A stretch of DNA of 64,000 nt. It comes from Sulfitobacter sp. W027 (lineage in GTDB: Bacteria > Pseudomonadota > Alphaproteobacteria > Rhodobacterales > Rhodobacteraceae). Made by a program: the position numbers and the translations under genes. A model generated the notes under the pieces. It saw only the letters and a list, made by a program, of their open reading frames with translations. It was not told the origin of the DNA and searched no databases. Shown piece by piece: positions 1 to 8,850 of this stretch; position 1 is the first letter of the stretch, and each line of letters opens with the position of its first letter. The stretch covers positions 2,883,001-2,947,000 of the forward strand of contig NZ_CP083564.1 in assembly GCF_025143985.1 (NCBI RefSeq). The letters are read 5' to 3'.

Positions 1-898
1 TGGCCCCTTCGTTCAGGCGCATGGTGCCGTTGATGATCGATGGCGCTGCCTTGTCGCGAGGGCGGTCGGTGTAGACGTATTTATGGATCAGGTCGACCAT
101 CTCATCCACGCCCGCATCGCCGCCATCCTTGGCGATCATCGCGGCGTTGTAGTCGGCGACCCCTTTGGAATAACCGGCAAGGAAATTTTTGGTCATTTCC
201 TGCTCATCACTGGCATTCTTGGTCGAGGTAAAGACCGTGGTGACCTGATAATCCGGCAGATAGGTCGCCACATCGCCGATGATATGCACGGCACCAGACC
301 CGGCCAACGGCTTGGCAATATGCGGCACGATCGACCACGCATCGATCTGGCCTGACTTCAGCGCACCAATCACCGCGCCGACCTTTTGCAGGGGCTTGAA
401 CTTCAGGCTGATCCCCTCGGCCTCGGCCATTTTGGAGCCCATGTAGTGGAAGGACGACCCGGCCTGCGTCATGCCAAAGCTTTTGCCATCCAACATGCCC
501 GGCGCGGTGATGCCCGCTTGATAGGCCGCGTCGGAGACGAGGAACTTCTGTCCGTCGATGCCCGGCTCTTCTTGCAGACCGCCGCCGATAACCTTGACCG
601 CGCCCTTTTGCGCCAGGGACACCAGACCGCCCGAAATCGCGGTGATCGCATAGTCCACATCGCCACTGGCAATCGCCACGGCCATCGGCTGCGCGGCTTC
701 GAAAAAGCGCAGTTCAACGTCCAGACCAGCCTCTTTGAAATAGTCCCGCTCAAAGCCGACAAAGCTGCCCGCGTGGCTGGTAAAGCGCAGCGCGCCCACG
801 GTGATCTTGCGGTTTTGCGCCAGCGCCGGAGCCGCCAGCCCCACAGCGGTTGCGGCACCCAAGGTTGCGATGGCCTGACGGCGGTTGAACAGGGTCAT
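1..898 (-). CDS. ABC transporter substrate-binding protein, NitT/TauT family (partial, C-terminus outside window)
   Basis: This is a periplasmic solute-binding protein of the NMT1/SsuA-like (nitrate/taurine/sulfonate) superfamily. The start at 898 is preceded by a GGAGGAG ribosome site. The N-terminus carries a twin-arginine-like signal (NRRQAIATLG, then a hydrophobic stretch ending APALAQ). The mature part shows the family pattern: FFEAAQPMAVAIASGDVDYA, then a glycine-rich segment, and GQIDAW further on. About 299 codons are visible and no stop is reached, so the C-terminus and any permease and ATPase genes lie to the left. It is divergent from the reductive dehalogenase, with 122 bp between the starts, which suggests (inference) that the transporter could import the substrate of that enzyme. 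The family is too broad for the ligand to be read from the sequence. Confidence 0.85.
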   Translation of the reverse strand, partial: MTLFNRRQAIATLGAATAVGLAAPALAQNRKITVGALRFTSHAGSFVGFERDYFKEAGLDVELRFFEAAQPMAVAIASGDVDYAITAISGGLVSLAQKGAVKVIGGGLQEEPGIDGQKFLVSDAAYQAGITAPGMLDGKSFGMTQAGSSFHYMGSKMAEAEGISLKFKPLQKVGAVIGALKSGQIDAWSIVPHIAKPLAGSGAVHIIGDVATYLPDYQVTTVFTSTKNASDEQEMTKNFLAGYSKGVADYNAAMIAKDGGDAGVDEMVDLIHKYVYTDRPRDKAAPSIINGTMRLNEGA

Positions 899-1020
899 GA
901 TCTCACTCCTCCAATTTTGCCGCAGCATGGTCGGCGGCCACGCCGAAAGTCAAGCGAGAGCGCCCTCAGCGGCCACAACCGGGACTGGCATATCATTTCA
1001 AAGCATGGCATCGATTTGCC

Positions 1021-4000
1021 ATGAAGCTCTTTTCATCCAAGACCCGCCCCATGCACCTCGGCCCCTTCCCGTCGGAGCGGCTGCGCCGGTTGCATGCCCC
1101 GCATGACCAACTGCCGGACGCGCCCATGCCGGTGCTGCGGTTTGAGCGGCCCGAGACGCCGCAGAGCATCTGCAACGCCATGGCGCCCTTTCAGGCGATG
1201 ATGGACGTGCTTCGGGATGGGCCGATCAATACGGCGGGCGCGGTCATCCCCGACAGTTTGGCCGAGCGGGCCAATCACCTCAAATCATTCGGTTATTACA
1301 ACGACGCCTCGATGATGGGCATCTGCGCCCTGCCGCAAGAGGCGCATCTAGCCACGCCCCGCCGCAGCGAAGGTACCGCGCAATTGGCTGAAGGACTGCG
1401 CAGCCGCCAGACCAAGACGCTCGCCGCCGGGGTGGATGTCATCATGGCGAACCTGCGCGACGCGGTAGACGCGCCCGAAACCGCAATCGACCGTCACAGC
1501 CACGCGCTGGTGATCCTCACCGCCTACCCCCGTGACCCGCGCGCGGGTGAGCCGGGCAGCGATTGGATCATCGACGCCCAAGCCGAGCGCGCCTGCCTGC
1601 GCGGCACCGAAAACGCCACCGTGCTGGCGGAATACATCCGTCAGTTGGGCTTCGCGGCCAAGGTGCACTCCGCCACCACCGCCGATGTGAACCTCGGCCA
1701 ACTGGCCGTGGCGGCGGGGTTGGCGGTTTGGGAAGACGGTAGGCCGCAAGCGCCGTGGATCGGTTCACGCTTCGGGTTGGCGGTTGTTACCACCGACATG
1801 GACCTCGCGCCCGATATGCCGCTCGCTCCGTTCTCCGAACAACCGTGGTCGGTGCTCAAAGGCCCGCATTGGCAGCTTGGCACCCACGGCGGGGTCAGCG
1901 CCCGCGATGTCGACCCCTACGCGCGGCGCGACTATGCCGCAGGGCCGCATCCGTTTGAGACGCTAAAACGGGTGGACGAGCCGACCACCTATATCGACGC
2001 GCCCAATGTCCCGCGCGTGCCGAAACGCGGGGATCTTTTCGCACGCGGGCAGTTCGGCGACATGGGGCCAAAGGTGCAGAACGCCATGAAAGGCGGGCAC
2101 CATGTAGTCAAATCCGCTCCCTCCGCCGCGCAGCGCCGGCTGCTGGGCGCGCTGATCTTGCTGCAAGATGGCCCGGTGAACGACGCCGCGCCCGCTATGG
2201 CGGACAGCGCCCGCAATGCCGCGAACCTTAAAGCGGCAAGCTACTTTCTGGGGGCCGATGCTGCGGGCCTCTCTGCCTGCCCCGATTGGACATGGTACAG
2301 CCACGACGCCACCGGCACCCCGATCACCCCGCCGCATGACCAAGCGCTGAGCCTTATCATCGACCAAGGCTTCGACACGATGGAAGGTTCCTCGGGCGAC
2401 GACTGGATCGCCGTGTCGCAATCCATGCGGGCCTATCTGCGGTTCTCGATGCTGGGTGGCGTGATGGCCCAGCATCTGCGCAACCTCGGCCATTCCGCCA
2501 AAGCGCATACGGTGATGGATGGCGACGTGCTGCAACCGCCGCTTTTGTTGCTTGCGGGCTTGGGCGAAGTCTCTCGCATCGGCGAAGTGATCCTGAACCC
2601 CTTCCTCGGCCCGCGCCTGAAATCCGGCGTGGTCACCACCACCCTACCCGTCGCCCACGACAAACCTATCGACTTTGGCCTGCAAAAATTCTGCGAGGCT
2701 TGCAACAAATGCGCCCGTGAATGCCCCTCGGGGGCGATCACCGCCGGGCCAAAGCGTATGTTCAACGGCTACGAAATCTGGAAATCTGACAGCCAGAAAT
2801 GCGCTACCTACCGGATCACCAACCAAGGCGGCGCGATGTGCGGGCGCTGCATGAAGACCTGCCCATGGAACCTTGAGGGGCTCTTCGCCGAAGCGCCTTT
2901 CCGCTGGGTCGCCTCCAACATCCCCGCCGCCGCACCGCTTCTGGCCAAGCTGGATGACAAGGTCGGCAAGGGCCGTCTGAACCCGGTGAAGAAATGGTGG
3001 TGGGACATTGAGCGCGACGCCACGGGCCGGTTCGACACCCCCGCGCAGCCGGTGAACGCGCGCGATCTGCAACCCGATCTCGACCTCAAATTCGAAGACC
3101 AGACACTCGCCGTCTACCCCGCCCCGCTGGCCCCGCACCCTTGGCCCTATCCCGACCCGATGAACCGCGAGGCCGGGATCAAGGCACATGCCGCATTGCT
3201 CAGCGCCGACGAACACCGCCGCAAGACTGCAGCGGGCGAGACCGATCACTTGCATCTTTACAAGGTCGGCAGCGACACCCCCGTGCTTGACCTGCGCATC
3301 ACGCAAGTCACCCACCTGAACGCGACCACGGCACTTTATGACATCGCCCACCCCGAAGGCCACGACCTGCCCGCATGGACCGCTGGCGCGCATCTTGATC
3401 TGGTCGTCGCGCCCGAATTCCTGCGCCCCTATTCCCTGCTGGGTGATCCGAGTGACCGCAAACGCTATCGCATCGCGGTACTGCGCGAAGACGCGGGCCG
3501 GGGCGGATCAGCCCTGCTCCACCGGGTCTTCACCAAGGGGCGGCGCATCTTTGTCGGCAAGCCGGTGAACCATTTTGAACTGGCCGAGGACGCGCCGCAT
3601 AGCCTGCTCATGGGCGGCGGCATCGGCATCACACCGATGATCGCCTTTGCCCATCGCCTGCACGCCCTTGGGCGGCCCTTTGATCTGCACTACTCGGCCA
3701 CTGACCGCGAAGCCGCCGCCTTTGCCGAAGAACTGGTGCAGGCTCCTTGGGCCGACCGCGTGCACCTGCATATCTCGTCTGAGAGCACCCGCGCCGACCT
3801 GCCCGCCCTCATGGACCGCGCCGCACCCGGCACCCATGTCTACACCTGCGGCGCGGACGCCTACATGCAATCGGTCATGGCAGCCGCCGAGGCCGCAGGC
3901 ATCCCCGAAGGCGCGCGGCATCTGGAATATTTCTCAACCCCCGAAGTGCCGGATTACGTCAATCACCCCTTCACGCTGAAACTCAGCTCTGGCCGCGAGG

Positions 4001-4227
4001 TCGCCGTCTCTGCCGAGGAAACAGCCGCCGACGCGCTGATTGCGGCGGGGGTGCCGGTGGATCTGAAATGCAGCGATGGCATCTGCGGCGTCTGTAAATG
4101 CGGCCTGCGGGGCGGCGCGGTAGAACACCGCGACTTCGTGCTCTCCGCCAAGCAACGCGAAGGCGCGATCATCCTCTGCCAATCCCGCGCGGCAGAGGCA
4201 GGCGGTGTGCTGGAACTCGACCTCTAA
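1021..4227 (+). CDS. Self-sufficient (catabolic) reductive dehalogenase with fused flavin/[2Fe-2S] reductase
   Basis: The 1068-residue protein has the architecture of the cytosolic BhbA/NpRdhA group, which remove halogen from ortho-halogenated phenols using cobalamin and NAD(P)H. Residues about 55-290 and 370-540 look like an internal duplication of the B12-binding fold (compare DGPINTAG near 70 with DGPVNDAA near 380, and SDWI with DDWI). Two [4Fe-4S] clusters follow: Cys558, 561, 564, 568, then Cys594, 607, 610, 614. From about residue 745 a reductase begins, with RPYSL (802-806, flavin) and GGGIGITP (865-872, nucleotide). A plant-type [2Fe-2S] domain closes it with Cys1017, 1022, 1025 and 1053. 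There is no Tat signal and no RdhB anchor gene, unlike respiratory enzymes. No good Shine-Dalgarno precedes ATG 1021; ATG 1051 is an alternative. It is divergent from an ABC binding-protein gene. The substrate is unknown. Confidence 0.9.
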   Translation: MKLFSSKTRPMHLGPFPSERLRRLHAPHDQLPDAPMPVLRFERPETPQSICNAMAPFQAMMDVLRDGPINTAGAVIPDSLAERANHLKSFGYYNDASMMGICALPQEAHLATPRRSEGTAQLAEGLRSRQTKTLAAGVDVIMANLRDAVDAPETAIDRHSHALVILTAYPRDPRAGEPGSDWIIDAQAERACLRGTENATVLAEYIRQLGFAAKVHSATTADVNLGQLAVAAGLAVWEDGRPQAPWIGSRFGLAVVTTDMDLAPDMPLAPFSEQPWSVLKGPHWQLGTHGGVSARDVDPYARRDYAAGPHPFETLKRVDEPTTYIDAPNVPRVPKRGDLFARGQFGDMGPKVQNAMKGGHHVVKSAPSAAQRRLLGALILLQDGPVNDAAPAMADSARNAANLKAASYFLGADAAGLSACPDWTWYSHDATGTPITPPHDQALSLIIDQGFDTMEGSSGDDWIAVSQSMRAYLRFSMLGGVMAQHLRNLGHSAKAHTVMDGDVLQPPLLLLAGLGEVSRIGEVILNPFLGPRLKSGVVTTTLPVAHDKPIDFGLQKFCEACNKCARECPSGAITAGPKRMFNGYEIWKSDSQKCATYRITNQGGAMCGRCMKTCPWNLEGLFAEAPFRWVASNIPAAAPLLAKLDDKVGKGRLNPVKKWWWDIERDATGRFDTPAQPVNARDLQPDLDLKFEDQTLAVYPAPLAPHPWPYPDPMNREAGIKAHAALLSADEHRRKTAAGETDHLHLYKVGSDTPVLDLRITQVTHLNATTALYDIAHPEGHDLPAWTAGAHLDLVVAPEFLRPYSLLGDPSDRKRYRIAVLREDAGRGGSALLHRVFTKGRRIFVGKPVNHFELAEDAPHSLLMGGGIGITPMIAFAHRLHALGRPFDLHYSATDREAAAFAEELVQAPWADRVHLHISSESTRADLPALMDRAAPGTHVYTCGADAYMQSVMAAAEAAGIPEGARHLEYFSTPEVPDYVNHPFTLKLSSGREVAVSAEETAADALIAAGVPVDLKCSDGICGVCKCGLRGGAVEHRDFVLSAKQREGAIILCQSRAAEAGGVLELDL

Positions 4228-4290
4228 CCCCTTTCGCAAAAAGCGCGCAGCCGTTAAGAGAAGCCAACCTCTGCAACAAAGGGCTGCCCC

Positions 4291-4980
4291 ATGACATTCG
4301 ACCGTTCGATCAAGATCGCCCCCTCCATCCTTGCCGCCGATTTCGCCAACTTCGGCGCCGAATGCGAAGCCATCGAGGCGCAAGGCGCGGACTGGGTGCA
4401 TGTGGACGTGATGGACGGGCATTTCGTGCCCAACATCACCTTCGGCCCCGCCACCTGCGCGGCGATCCGGCCCCACATCAAGGGCGTGATGGACGTGCAT
4501 CTGATGATCGCCCCGGTCGATCCCTATATCGAAGCCTTCGCCAAGGCCGGCGCCGATGTGATCACCGCCCATGTCGAGGCCACCCCCCATATCCACCGCA
4601 CGCTTCAGGCGATCCGCGGCGCGGGCGCGAAAGCGGGTGTGGCACTCAACCCCGGCACGCCAGCCAGCGCGGTGGCCGAACTGCTCGACATGGTCGACCT
4701 GATCTGTGTGATGACCGTGAACCCCGGCTTCGGCGGGCAGAAGTTCATCGACATGACAGCCAAAATCCGCGAATTGCGCGCGATGATCGGCGACCGGCCC
4801 GTGCATATTGAGATCGACGGCGGCGTCGACCCCAAGACCGCGCCGCTGGTGGCGCAGGCCGGAGCCGATGTGCTGGTGGCGGGATCCGCCGTTTTCAAGG
4901 GCGGCTCGGTCAGCGACCCCGCGCCTTACGGCGAGAACATCCGCGCGATCCGCGCCGCCGCCGAAGGCACCTATGTTTGA
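4291..4980 (+). CDS. rpe: Ribulose-phosphate 3-epimerase
   Basis: The enzyme interconverts ribulose 5-phosphate and xylulose 5-phosphate in the pentose phosphate and Calvin pathways, in the cytoplasm. The 229-residue TIM-barrel protein begins KIAPSILAADFANFG and contains the metal-site signatures HVDVMDGHFVPNITFG (about 32-47) and MTVNPGFGGQKFI (about 142-154), followed by EIDGGVD. This is the normal length for the family. An AAAGGG ribosome site lies eight bases before the ATG. It follows the reductive dehalogenase by 63 bp on the same strand, so the two could share a transcript, but there is no obvious metabolic link between them. Confidence 0.95.
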   Translation: MTFDRSIKIAPSILAADFANFGAECEAIEAQGADWVHVDVMDGHFVPNITFGPATCAAIRPHIKGVMDVHLMIAPVDPYIEAFAKAGADVITAHVEATPHIHRTLQAIRGAGAKAGVALNPGTPASAVAELLDMVDLICVMTVNPGFGGQKFIDMTAKIRELRAMIGDRPVHIEIDGGVDPKTAPLVAQAGADVLVAGSAVFKGGSVSDPAPYGENIRAIRAAAEGTYV

Positions 4981-4988
4981 TCTGGCCG

Positions 4989-5008
4989 GGCGCGGTTCAA
5001 GTCGCGCC
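4989..5008. terminator. Possible bidirectional terminator hairpin between convergent genes
   Basis: GGCGCG and CGCGCC form a 6-bp perfect stem around an 8-base loop between the end of rpe (4980) and the end of the acyl-CoA ligase gene (stop at 5008-5010). There is no T-tract on either side, so the call rests on its position between convergent genes. Confidence 0.35.
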
Positions 5009-6510
5009 TAGCCCTCCAGCCGGTCGGCAAAGGTCGTCAGCAGACGATGTTTCAGGATCTTGCCCGTGGGTGCAGCGGGCAGGTCCGTGGCCACAATGAT
5101 CTGCGCGGGCCGCTTGTAGCCGGTCAACCGCTCTTTGACGAAACTGCGCAACTCCTCTGCGGTCACCTCGTCCCCCGGTGCCACCTGCACGAAGGCCAGC
5201 ACCTCTTCATCGCCTTCGCGCCGCCGTCCGACCACGGCCGATTGCACCACGCGCGGGTGATCGTTCAACGCGGCTTCGACCTCGGGCGGATAAACGTTGA
5301 AACCGCCGTGAATGATCAATTCCTTGCTGCGCCCGAGGATGTGCAACCGCCCATTCTCATCGAGCTTGCCCAGATCGCCGGTGTGCAGCCAGCCCTCGGC
5401 GTCGATGGCTTTGTCGGTCTCGGTCGGGTTGCGGTAGTAGCCTTTCATCACATGCGGGCCGCGCACCAGCACTTCACCCTCGCCCGCGCCATTGCCGCCG
5501 GGGGCTTGGTCGTCGATCTTGCATTCGGTGCCCGGCGTGACCGGTCCGACCGACGTATCGGGCGAGCCAAGCGCGTTGGTGGTGGCCGAGGCGCCCGAGC
5601 ATGTCTCGGTCATGCCAAAGCCGTTTTGCAGCGGCAGTTCATAAAACGCCTCGGCTTTGCGTTTCCACGCCGGGTCCAGCGGTGCGCCGCCTGATGAAAC
5701 ATAGCGCAGCGTGGGGCTTTCCAGTTTGGGCATCCCGCGCTCGCGCGAGTACTGCATCACCAGCGCGTGCATCTGCGGCACTGCGGGAAGGATCGTCACG
5801 TCTTCGTGGGTCGCCGCGTGGAGCTTCGCCGCCGAGAAGCGGCTCTCCTGCCGGACCTTCGCGCCAGAACTCACCGCCGCCATCAAGACAGACACCAAAC
5901 CGAAAACATGGGTCATCGGCAGCACGCCATAGACCACATCGCCCGGCACCATCTGTCGCAGGTCCGCCGAGGCCCGCGCGCCAAAGCGCAGGTTGGAATG
6001 GGTCAGCATCACGCCCTTGGGGTCGCCCGTGGTGCCGGTGGTATAGAGCAGCACCGCCACGTCATGCAGATCAGCATCGGGACTGCTGGGGAGCGGTGTG
6101 GAAAGGTGCAGGCTGCCGAAAGTGCCCGAGACCTCACGTGCGTTCAGCCGCGCCGCGTGGGCCGCCGCTTCGGGCGAGACATCGCAGGTCAGCAGCACCG
6201 CCGCCGGGGTGGCGTGATCGATGATGCGGGTGACTTCGGCTTCGGTCTGGCGGGCATTGACGGGGATCGCCACCGCGTCCAACTCCCACGCGGCATAGAG
6301 CGAGGCCACCGCCGCAACACAGTTTTCCACCATCAAAAGCACGCGGTCGCCCGCCTGCACACCCGCGCTGCGCAACTCAGCGGCCAAAGCCACGCGCGCA
6401 CGGTCCAGATCGGCGTAGCTCCACGCGGCACCGCTGGCATCGCTCAGCGCGGGTGCCTCTGGTCGGGTCGCCAATTGCTCAGCTAGAAAATCCTGTACCC
6501 TGGCATTCAT
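5008..6510 (-). CDS. AMP-dependent acyl-CoA ligase (PimA-like position)
   Basis: This class I adenylate-forming enzyme activates a carboxylic acid to its CoA thioester using ATP. The 500-residue protein shows the P-loop YTTGTTGDPKGVMLTHSN (about residue 155), the GFGMTE motif, the hinge block GWLHTGDLGKLDENGRLHI with GRSKELIIHGGFNVYPPEVE, and the catalytic lysine in PTGKILKHRL near the C-terminus. A GGAGGAG site precedes the ATG. It is the last gene of the long beta-oxidation train, 54 bp after the enoyl-CoA hydratase. Given its neighbours it probably primes the acid imported by the TRAP system or its breakdown product. Substrate chain length cannot be read from the sequence; the pim analogy (inference) favours a medium-chain dicarboxylate or fatty acid. 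Confidence 0.85.
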   Translation of the reverse strand: MNARVQDFLAEQLATRPEAPALSDASGAAWSYADLDRARVALAAELRSAGVQAGDRVLLMVENCVAAVASLYAAWELDAVAIPVNARQTEAEVTRIIDHATPAAVLLTCDVSPEAAAHAARLNAREVSGTFGSLHLSTPLPSSPDADLHDVAVLLYTTGTTGDPKGVMLTHSNLRFGARASADLRQMVPGDVVYGVLPMTHVFGLVSVLMAAVSSGAKVRQESRFSAAKLHAATHEDVTILPAVPQMHALVMQYSRERGMPKLESPTLRYVSSGGAPLDPAWKRKAEAFYELPLQNGFGMTETCSGASATTNALGSPDTSVGPVTPGTECKIDDQAPGGNGAGEGEVLVRGPHVMKGYYRNPTETDKAIDAEGWLHTGDLGKLDENGRLHILGRSKELIIHGGFNVYPPEVEAALNDHPRVVQSAVVGRRREGDEEVLAFVQVAPGDEVTAEELRSFVKERLTGYKRPAQIIVATDLPAAPTGKILKHRLLTTFADRLEG

Positions 6511-6564
6511 GGGTGTCTCCTCCTGCCTATCTGCGACGCCCTCCTCCGAGTGCCGCCGCCCGAT

Positions 6565-7332
6565 TTAAAACCGGGGCTTACGTTTATCCAAAAAGGCCGC
6601 GATCCCTTCGGCGGCCTCATCCCCGCCAGCTGCATGGGCCATGGCGTTGCGCTCAGCGTCGAGTTGTGCGGCCTCCTCGGTCTCATAGGCCTGTGCCACC
6701 AACTGCCGGATCGTAGCTTGTGCCGCACGCGGCCCCGCGGCCAGCGTGTCGGCCAGCATCAAGGCTTCATCCAAGGCTTTGCCCTTGGCGCAGATGCGGT
6801 TGACCGCGCCCAGTTCAGCAAAACGCATGGCCATGACGGGGCGGCCCAAAAGGCACATCTCCATCGCCAAGGGGCGCGGCAACAGCCGTGCCAGCGATGC
6901 GGTCAGTCCGGCGTCCGGCACCAGACCGGCCTTCACATAGGCGGCGGTAAACTGCGCCTCTTCGCAGGCCACGATCAAATCGCAGGCCAGCGCCAAAGAC
7001 ATCCCCGCCCCGGCAGCTCCACCTTCGACGGCGGCGATGACGGGCACCGGGCAAGCGCGGATCGACCGCACCAGACTATGCAGCGCATCCACCCGCTCGC
7101 GGCGCACCTCCTCGGTCAGCTTGCGCCGCTCGATCAGCACGTTAAGGTCGCCCCCGGCGCAGAAGAACCGCCCTTCAGAAGTGAGGATCACCGCACGGAT
7201 GCGCGGCTCCTCGGCCAAACGCATGGCTTCGGCGATGGCCTCGTAAAGTGCCGGCGTCAACGCACCACGTTTCTCAGCATTGCCGTTCCAGACGATCAAC
7301 CGGTCGCCAAGGTCCTCGATCCGCGCGCTCAT
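6565..7332 (-). CDS. Enoyl-CoA hydratase/isomerase family protein (PimE-like)
   Basis: A crotonase-fold protein of 255 residues that would hydrate or isomerise an unsaturated acyl-CoA. Visible family features are AVILTSEGRFFCAGGDLNVL (CoA-binding and oxyanion segment, about 45-64) and PVIAAVEGGAAGAGMSLALA (second oxyanion-hole segment, about 95-114), then ACEEAQFTAAYVKAGLVPDA. In the canonical hydratase the two catalytic glutamates fall in the second half of this region; here the stretch reads GLVPDAGLTASLARLLP, with Asp rather than Gly-Gly at PDAG, so an isomerase-type or altered role is possible. The start codon overlaps the thioesterase stop (ATGA), indicating translational coupling in the operon. 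Confidence 0.85.
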   Translation of the reverse strand: MSARIEDLGDRLIVWNGNAEKRGALTPALYEAIAEAMRLAEEPRIRAVILTSEGRFFCAGGDLNVLIERRKLTEEVRRERVDALHSLVRSIRACPVPVIAAVEGGAAGAGMSLALACDLIVACEEAQFTAAYVKAGLVPDAGLTASLARLLPRPLAMEMCLLGRPVMAMRFAELGAVNRICAKGKALDEALMLADTLAAGPRAAQATIRQLVAQAYETEEAAQLDAERNAMAHAAGGDEAAEGIAAFLDKRKPRF

Positions 7333-7736
7333 GTCTTGGCCCTCTTGAACACGCCCGTCGCCCGCGACAGCAGCTTGCCTTCGGCGTCGTGGAGCTGCGC
7401 CTCGGCATAGAGGATCTTAAAGCCCCCACCGGTGACACGGCCTGTCGCCACAACCCGCCCCTCGCGCACCGCCGAGATGTAATCGGTGGTCAGCGACAGG
7501 GTCAGCATCGGCACGAAGGGCCCGCTCATCGCGCAGTGCCGCGCACAGGCAAAGCCCGTGGCCACATCCAATAGCAGCGTATGCAAGCCGCCGTGCAGCA
7601 CACCTGAGACGTTCAGGTGCTGCGGGCCAAGGTCGAGTGTAACGCGGGTGCTGCCATCGGGGTTCGACAGATCGGGCCGAAACCCGATAAGCTGCTGAAC
7701 CCCGCTGGTCGGTGCCTCATGCGGCGGATAGTGCAA
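7329..7736 (-). CDS. PaaI/hotdog-fold acyl-CoA thioesterase (TTG start)
   Basis: A hotdog-fold thioesterase of 135 residues that would release CoA from aryl- or acyl-CoA esters, a common safety valve in CoA-dependent catabolism. The core shows LNVSGVLHGGLHTLLLDVATGF (the HGG-D active-site segment) and later FVPMLTLSLTTDYISAVREG and GRVTGGGFKILYAEAQL. The only ATG upstream in frame would reach deep into the preceding gene. I therefore place the start at TTG 7736, which has a GGAG seven bases upstream and gives a normal hotdog length. The gene then overlaps the end of the acyl-CoA dehydrogenase by 20 bases. It ends in an ATGA overlap with the hydratase. Confidence 0.8.
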   Translation of the reverse strand: MHYPPHEAPTSGVQQLIGFRPDLSNPDGSTRVTLDLGPQHLNVSGVLHGGLHTLLLDVATGFACARHCAMSGPFVPMLTLSLTTDYISAVREGRVVATGRVTGGGFKILYAEAQLHDAEGKLLSRATGVFKRAKT

Positions 7737-8850
7737 TGAACCGCTCCAAATGATGGTCAGTGTCGCCAAAGCGGTGGTCCGCCATGGTGATGCGTTTGGC
7801 GATATGCGCGAGTTCATACTCCTGCGTCATGGCGATGCCGCCATGCATTTGGATCGTGTCTTCGGCCACCAGACGCCCGACACGGCCCATCAGGTTCTTG
7901 GCCGCTGAGACATGCCGCTCGCGGCTGGCGCGGTCATCGGCCAGATGGCCTGCGGCATTGATCACGGCAGAGCGCGCCTGTTCGAGGTCAATCAGCAGGT
8001 CCGACATGCGGTGCGCCAGCGCTTGGAAGCTGCCAATCGGGCGGCCGAACTGCTTGCGCGTGCCGAGGTATTCGCGGGTCAGATCGCAGGCGGTTTCCAT
8101 CGCGCCCAGCGTTTCCGCGCAGAGCGCGGTGGTCGCCACGGCCACACGGGCCTCGATGGCGTCAAACGCCTTGCCAGCCTCGCCCAAGCGGGCACTTTCG
8201 GGCAGATTCACATCGTCCAGCGTGACTTCGGCGGCGCGGCCACCGGCCAGCAGGGCATAGCCCGTGACGGTGAGCCCTTTGGTATCCGCTGGCACAAGGA
8301 ACAGCGAAATGCCCGCCTGATCGCCAGCCTCTCCGCTTTCGCGGGCAGAGACGACGAGCATATCGGCAGCCTCGGCATTGGCGACGACGGCTTTGCGACC
8401 GTTCAGCACGATGTCACCGCCGTTTTGCGACGCGGTGGTGGAGACGCGCTCAAGGTCATAGCGGCTGGTCGGCTCGCCATGGGCAAAGGCCAGTTGCAAC
8501 GTGCCGCCGATCAGCGCCTCAATATGCTCCTGCTGCGTTTCACTGCCAAGATCGGCAACCAAGCCGCCAGCCAGCACGGCGCTGTCGAGCAAGGGCTCGA
8601 CCACACCGGCGCGGCCCAGTTCTTCGAACACCACTGCAATGTCGAAACCCGCGCCACCAAAGCCGCCCTGCTCTTCGGTGAACAGCGCGCCGATGACGCC
8701 CAATTCGGCCAAGCCGTTCCAGATATCAGCAGAGAAGCCTGCTTCGCTTTCCAGAATGCCGTTGCGCGTGGCGGTGTCGTACTTATCCCGCAGGAAACGG
8801 CGCAGGCTGTCTTGCAGCATCTGGCGTTCTTCGGTCAGGTCGAAATTCAT
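7717..8850 (-). CDS. Acyl-CoA dehydrogenase, small-subunit type (PimD-like)
   Basis: A flavin-dependent acyl-CoA dehydrogenase of 377 residues. N-terminal helices (LTEERQMLQDSLRRFLRDKY) are followed by the beta domain (LAFAHGEP, NGRKAVVANAEAAD) and the C-terminal helical domain (TREYLGTRKQFGRPIGSFQA, then QMHGGIAMTQEYELAHIAKR). The Glu-Arg pair that its partner gene carries in THERTN appears here as IEAR, so Ala replaces Glu at that position, while a glutamate is present in the later MTQEYE segment. Paired large and small acyl-CoA dehydrogenase genes side by side are typical of heteromeric enzymes (pimeloyl-CoA, steroid side-chain), so the two products probably assemble together (inference). 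The start overlaps the stop of the larger gene (ATGA). Confidence 0.85.
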   Translation of the reverse strand: MNFDLTEERQMLQDSLRRFLRDKYDTATRNGILESEAGFSADIWNGLAELGVIGALFTEEQGGFGGAGFDIAVVFEELGRAGVVEPLLDSAVLAGGLVADLGSETQQEHIEALIGGTLQLAFAHGEPTSRYDLERVSTTASQNGGDIVLNGRKAVVANAEAADMLVVSARESGEAGDQAGISLFLVPADTKGLTVTGYALLAGGRAAEVTLDDVNLPESARLGEAGKAFDAIEARVAVATTALCAETLGAMETACDLTREYLGTRKQFGRPIGSFQALAHRMSDLLIDLEQARSAVINAAGHLADDRASRERHVSAAKNLMGRVGRLVAEDTIQMHGGIAMTQEYELAHIAKRITMADHRFGDTDHHLERFIALSAA

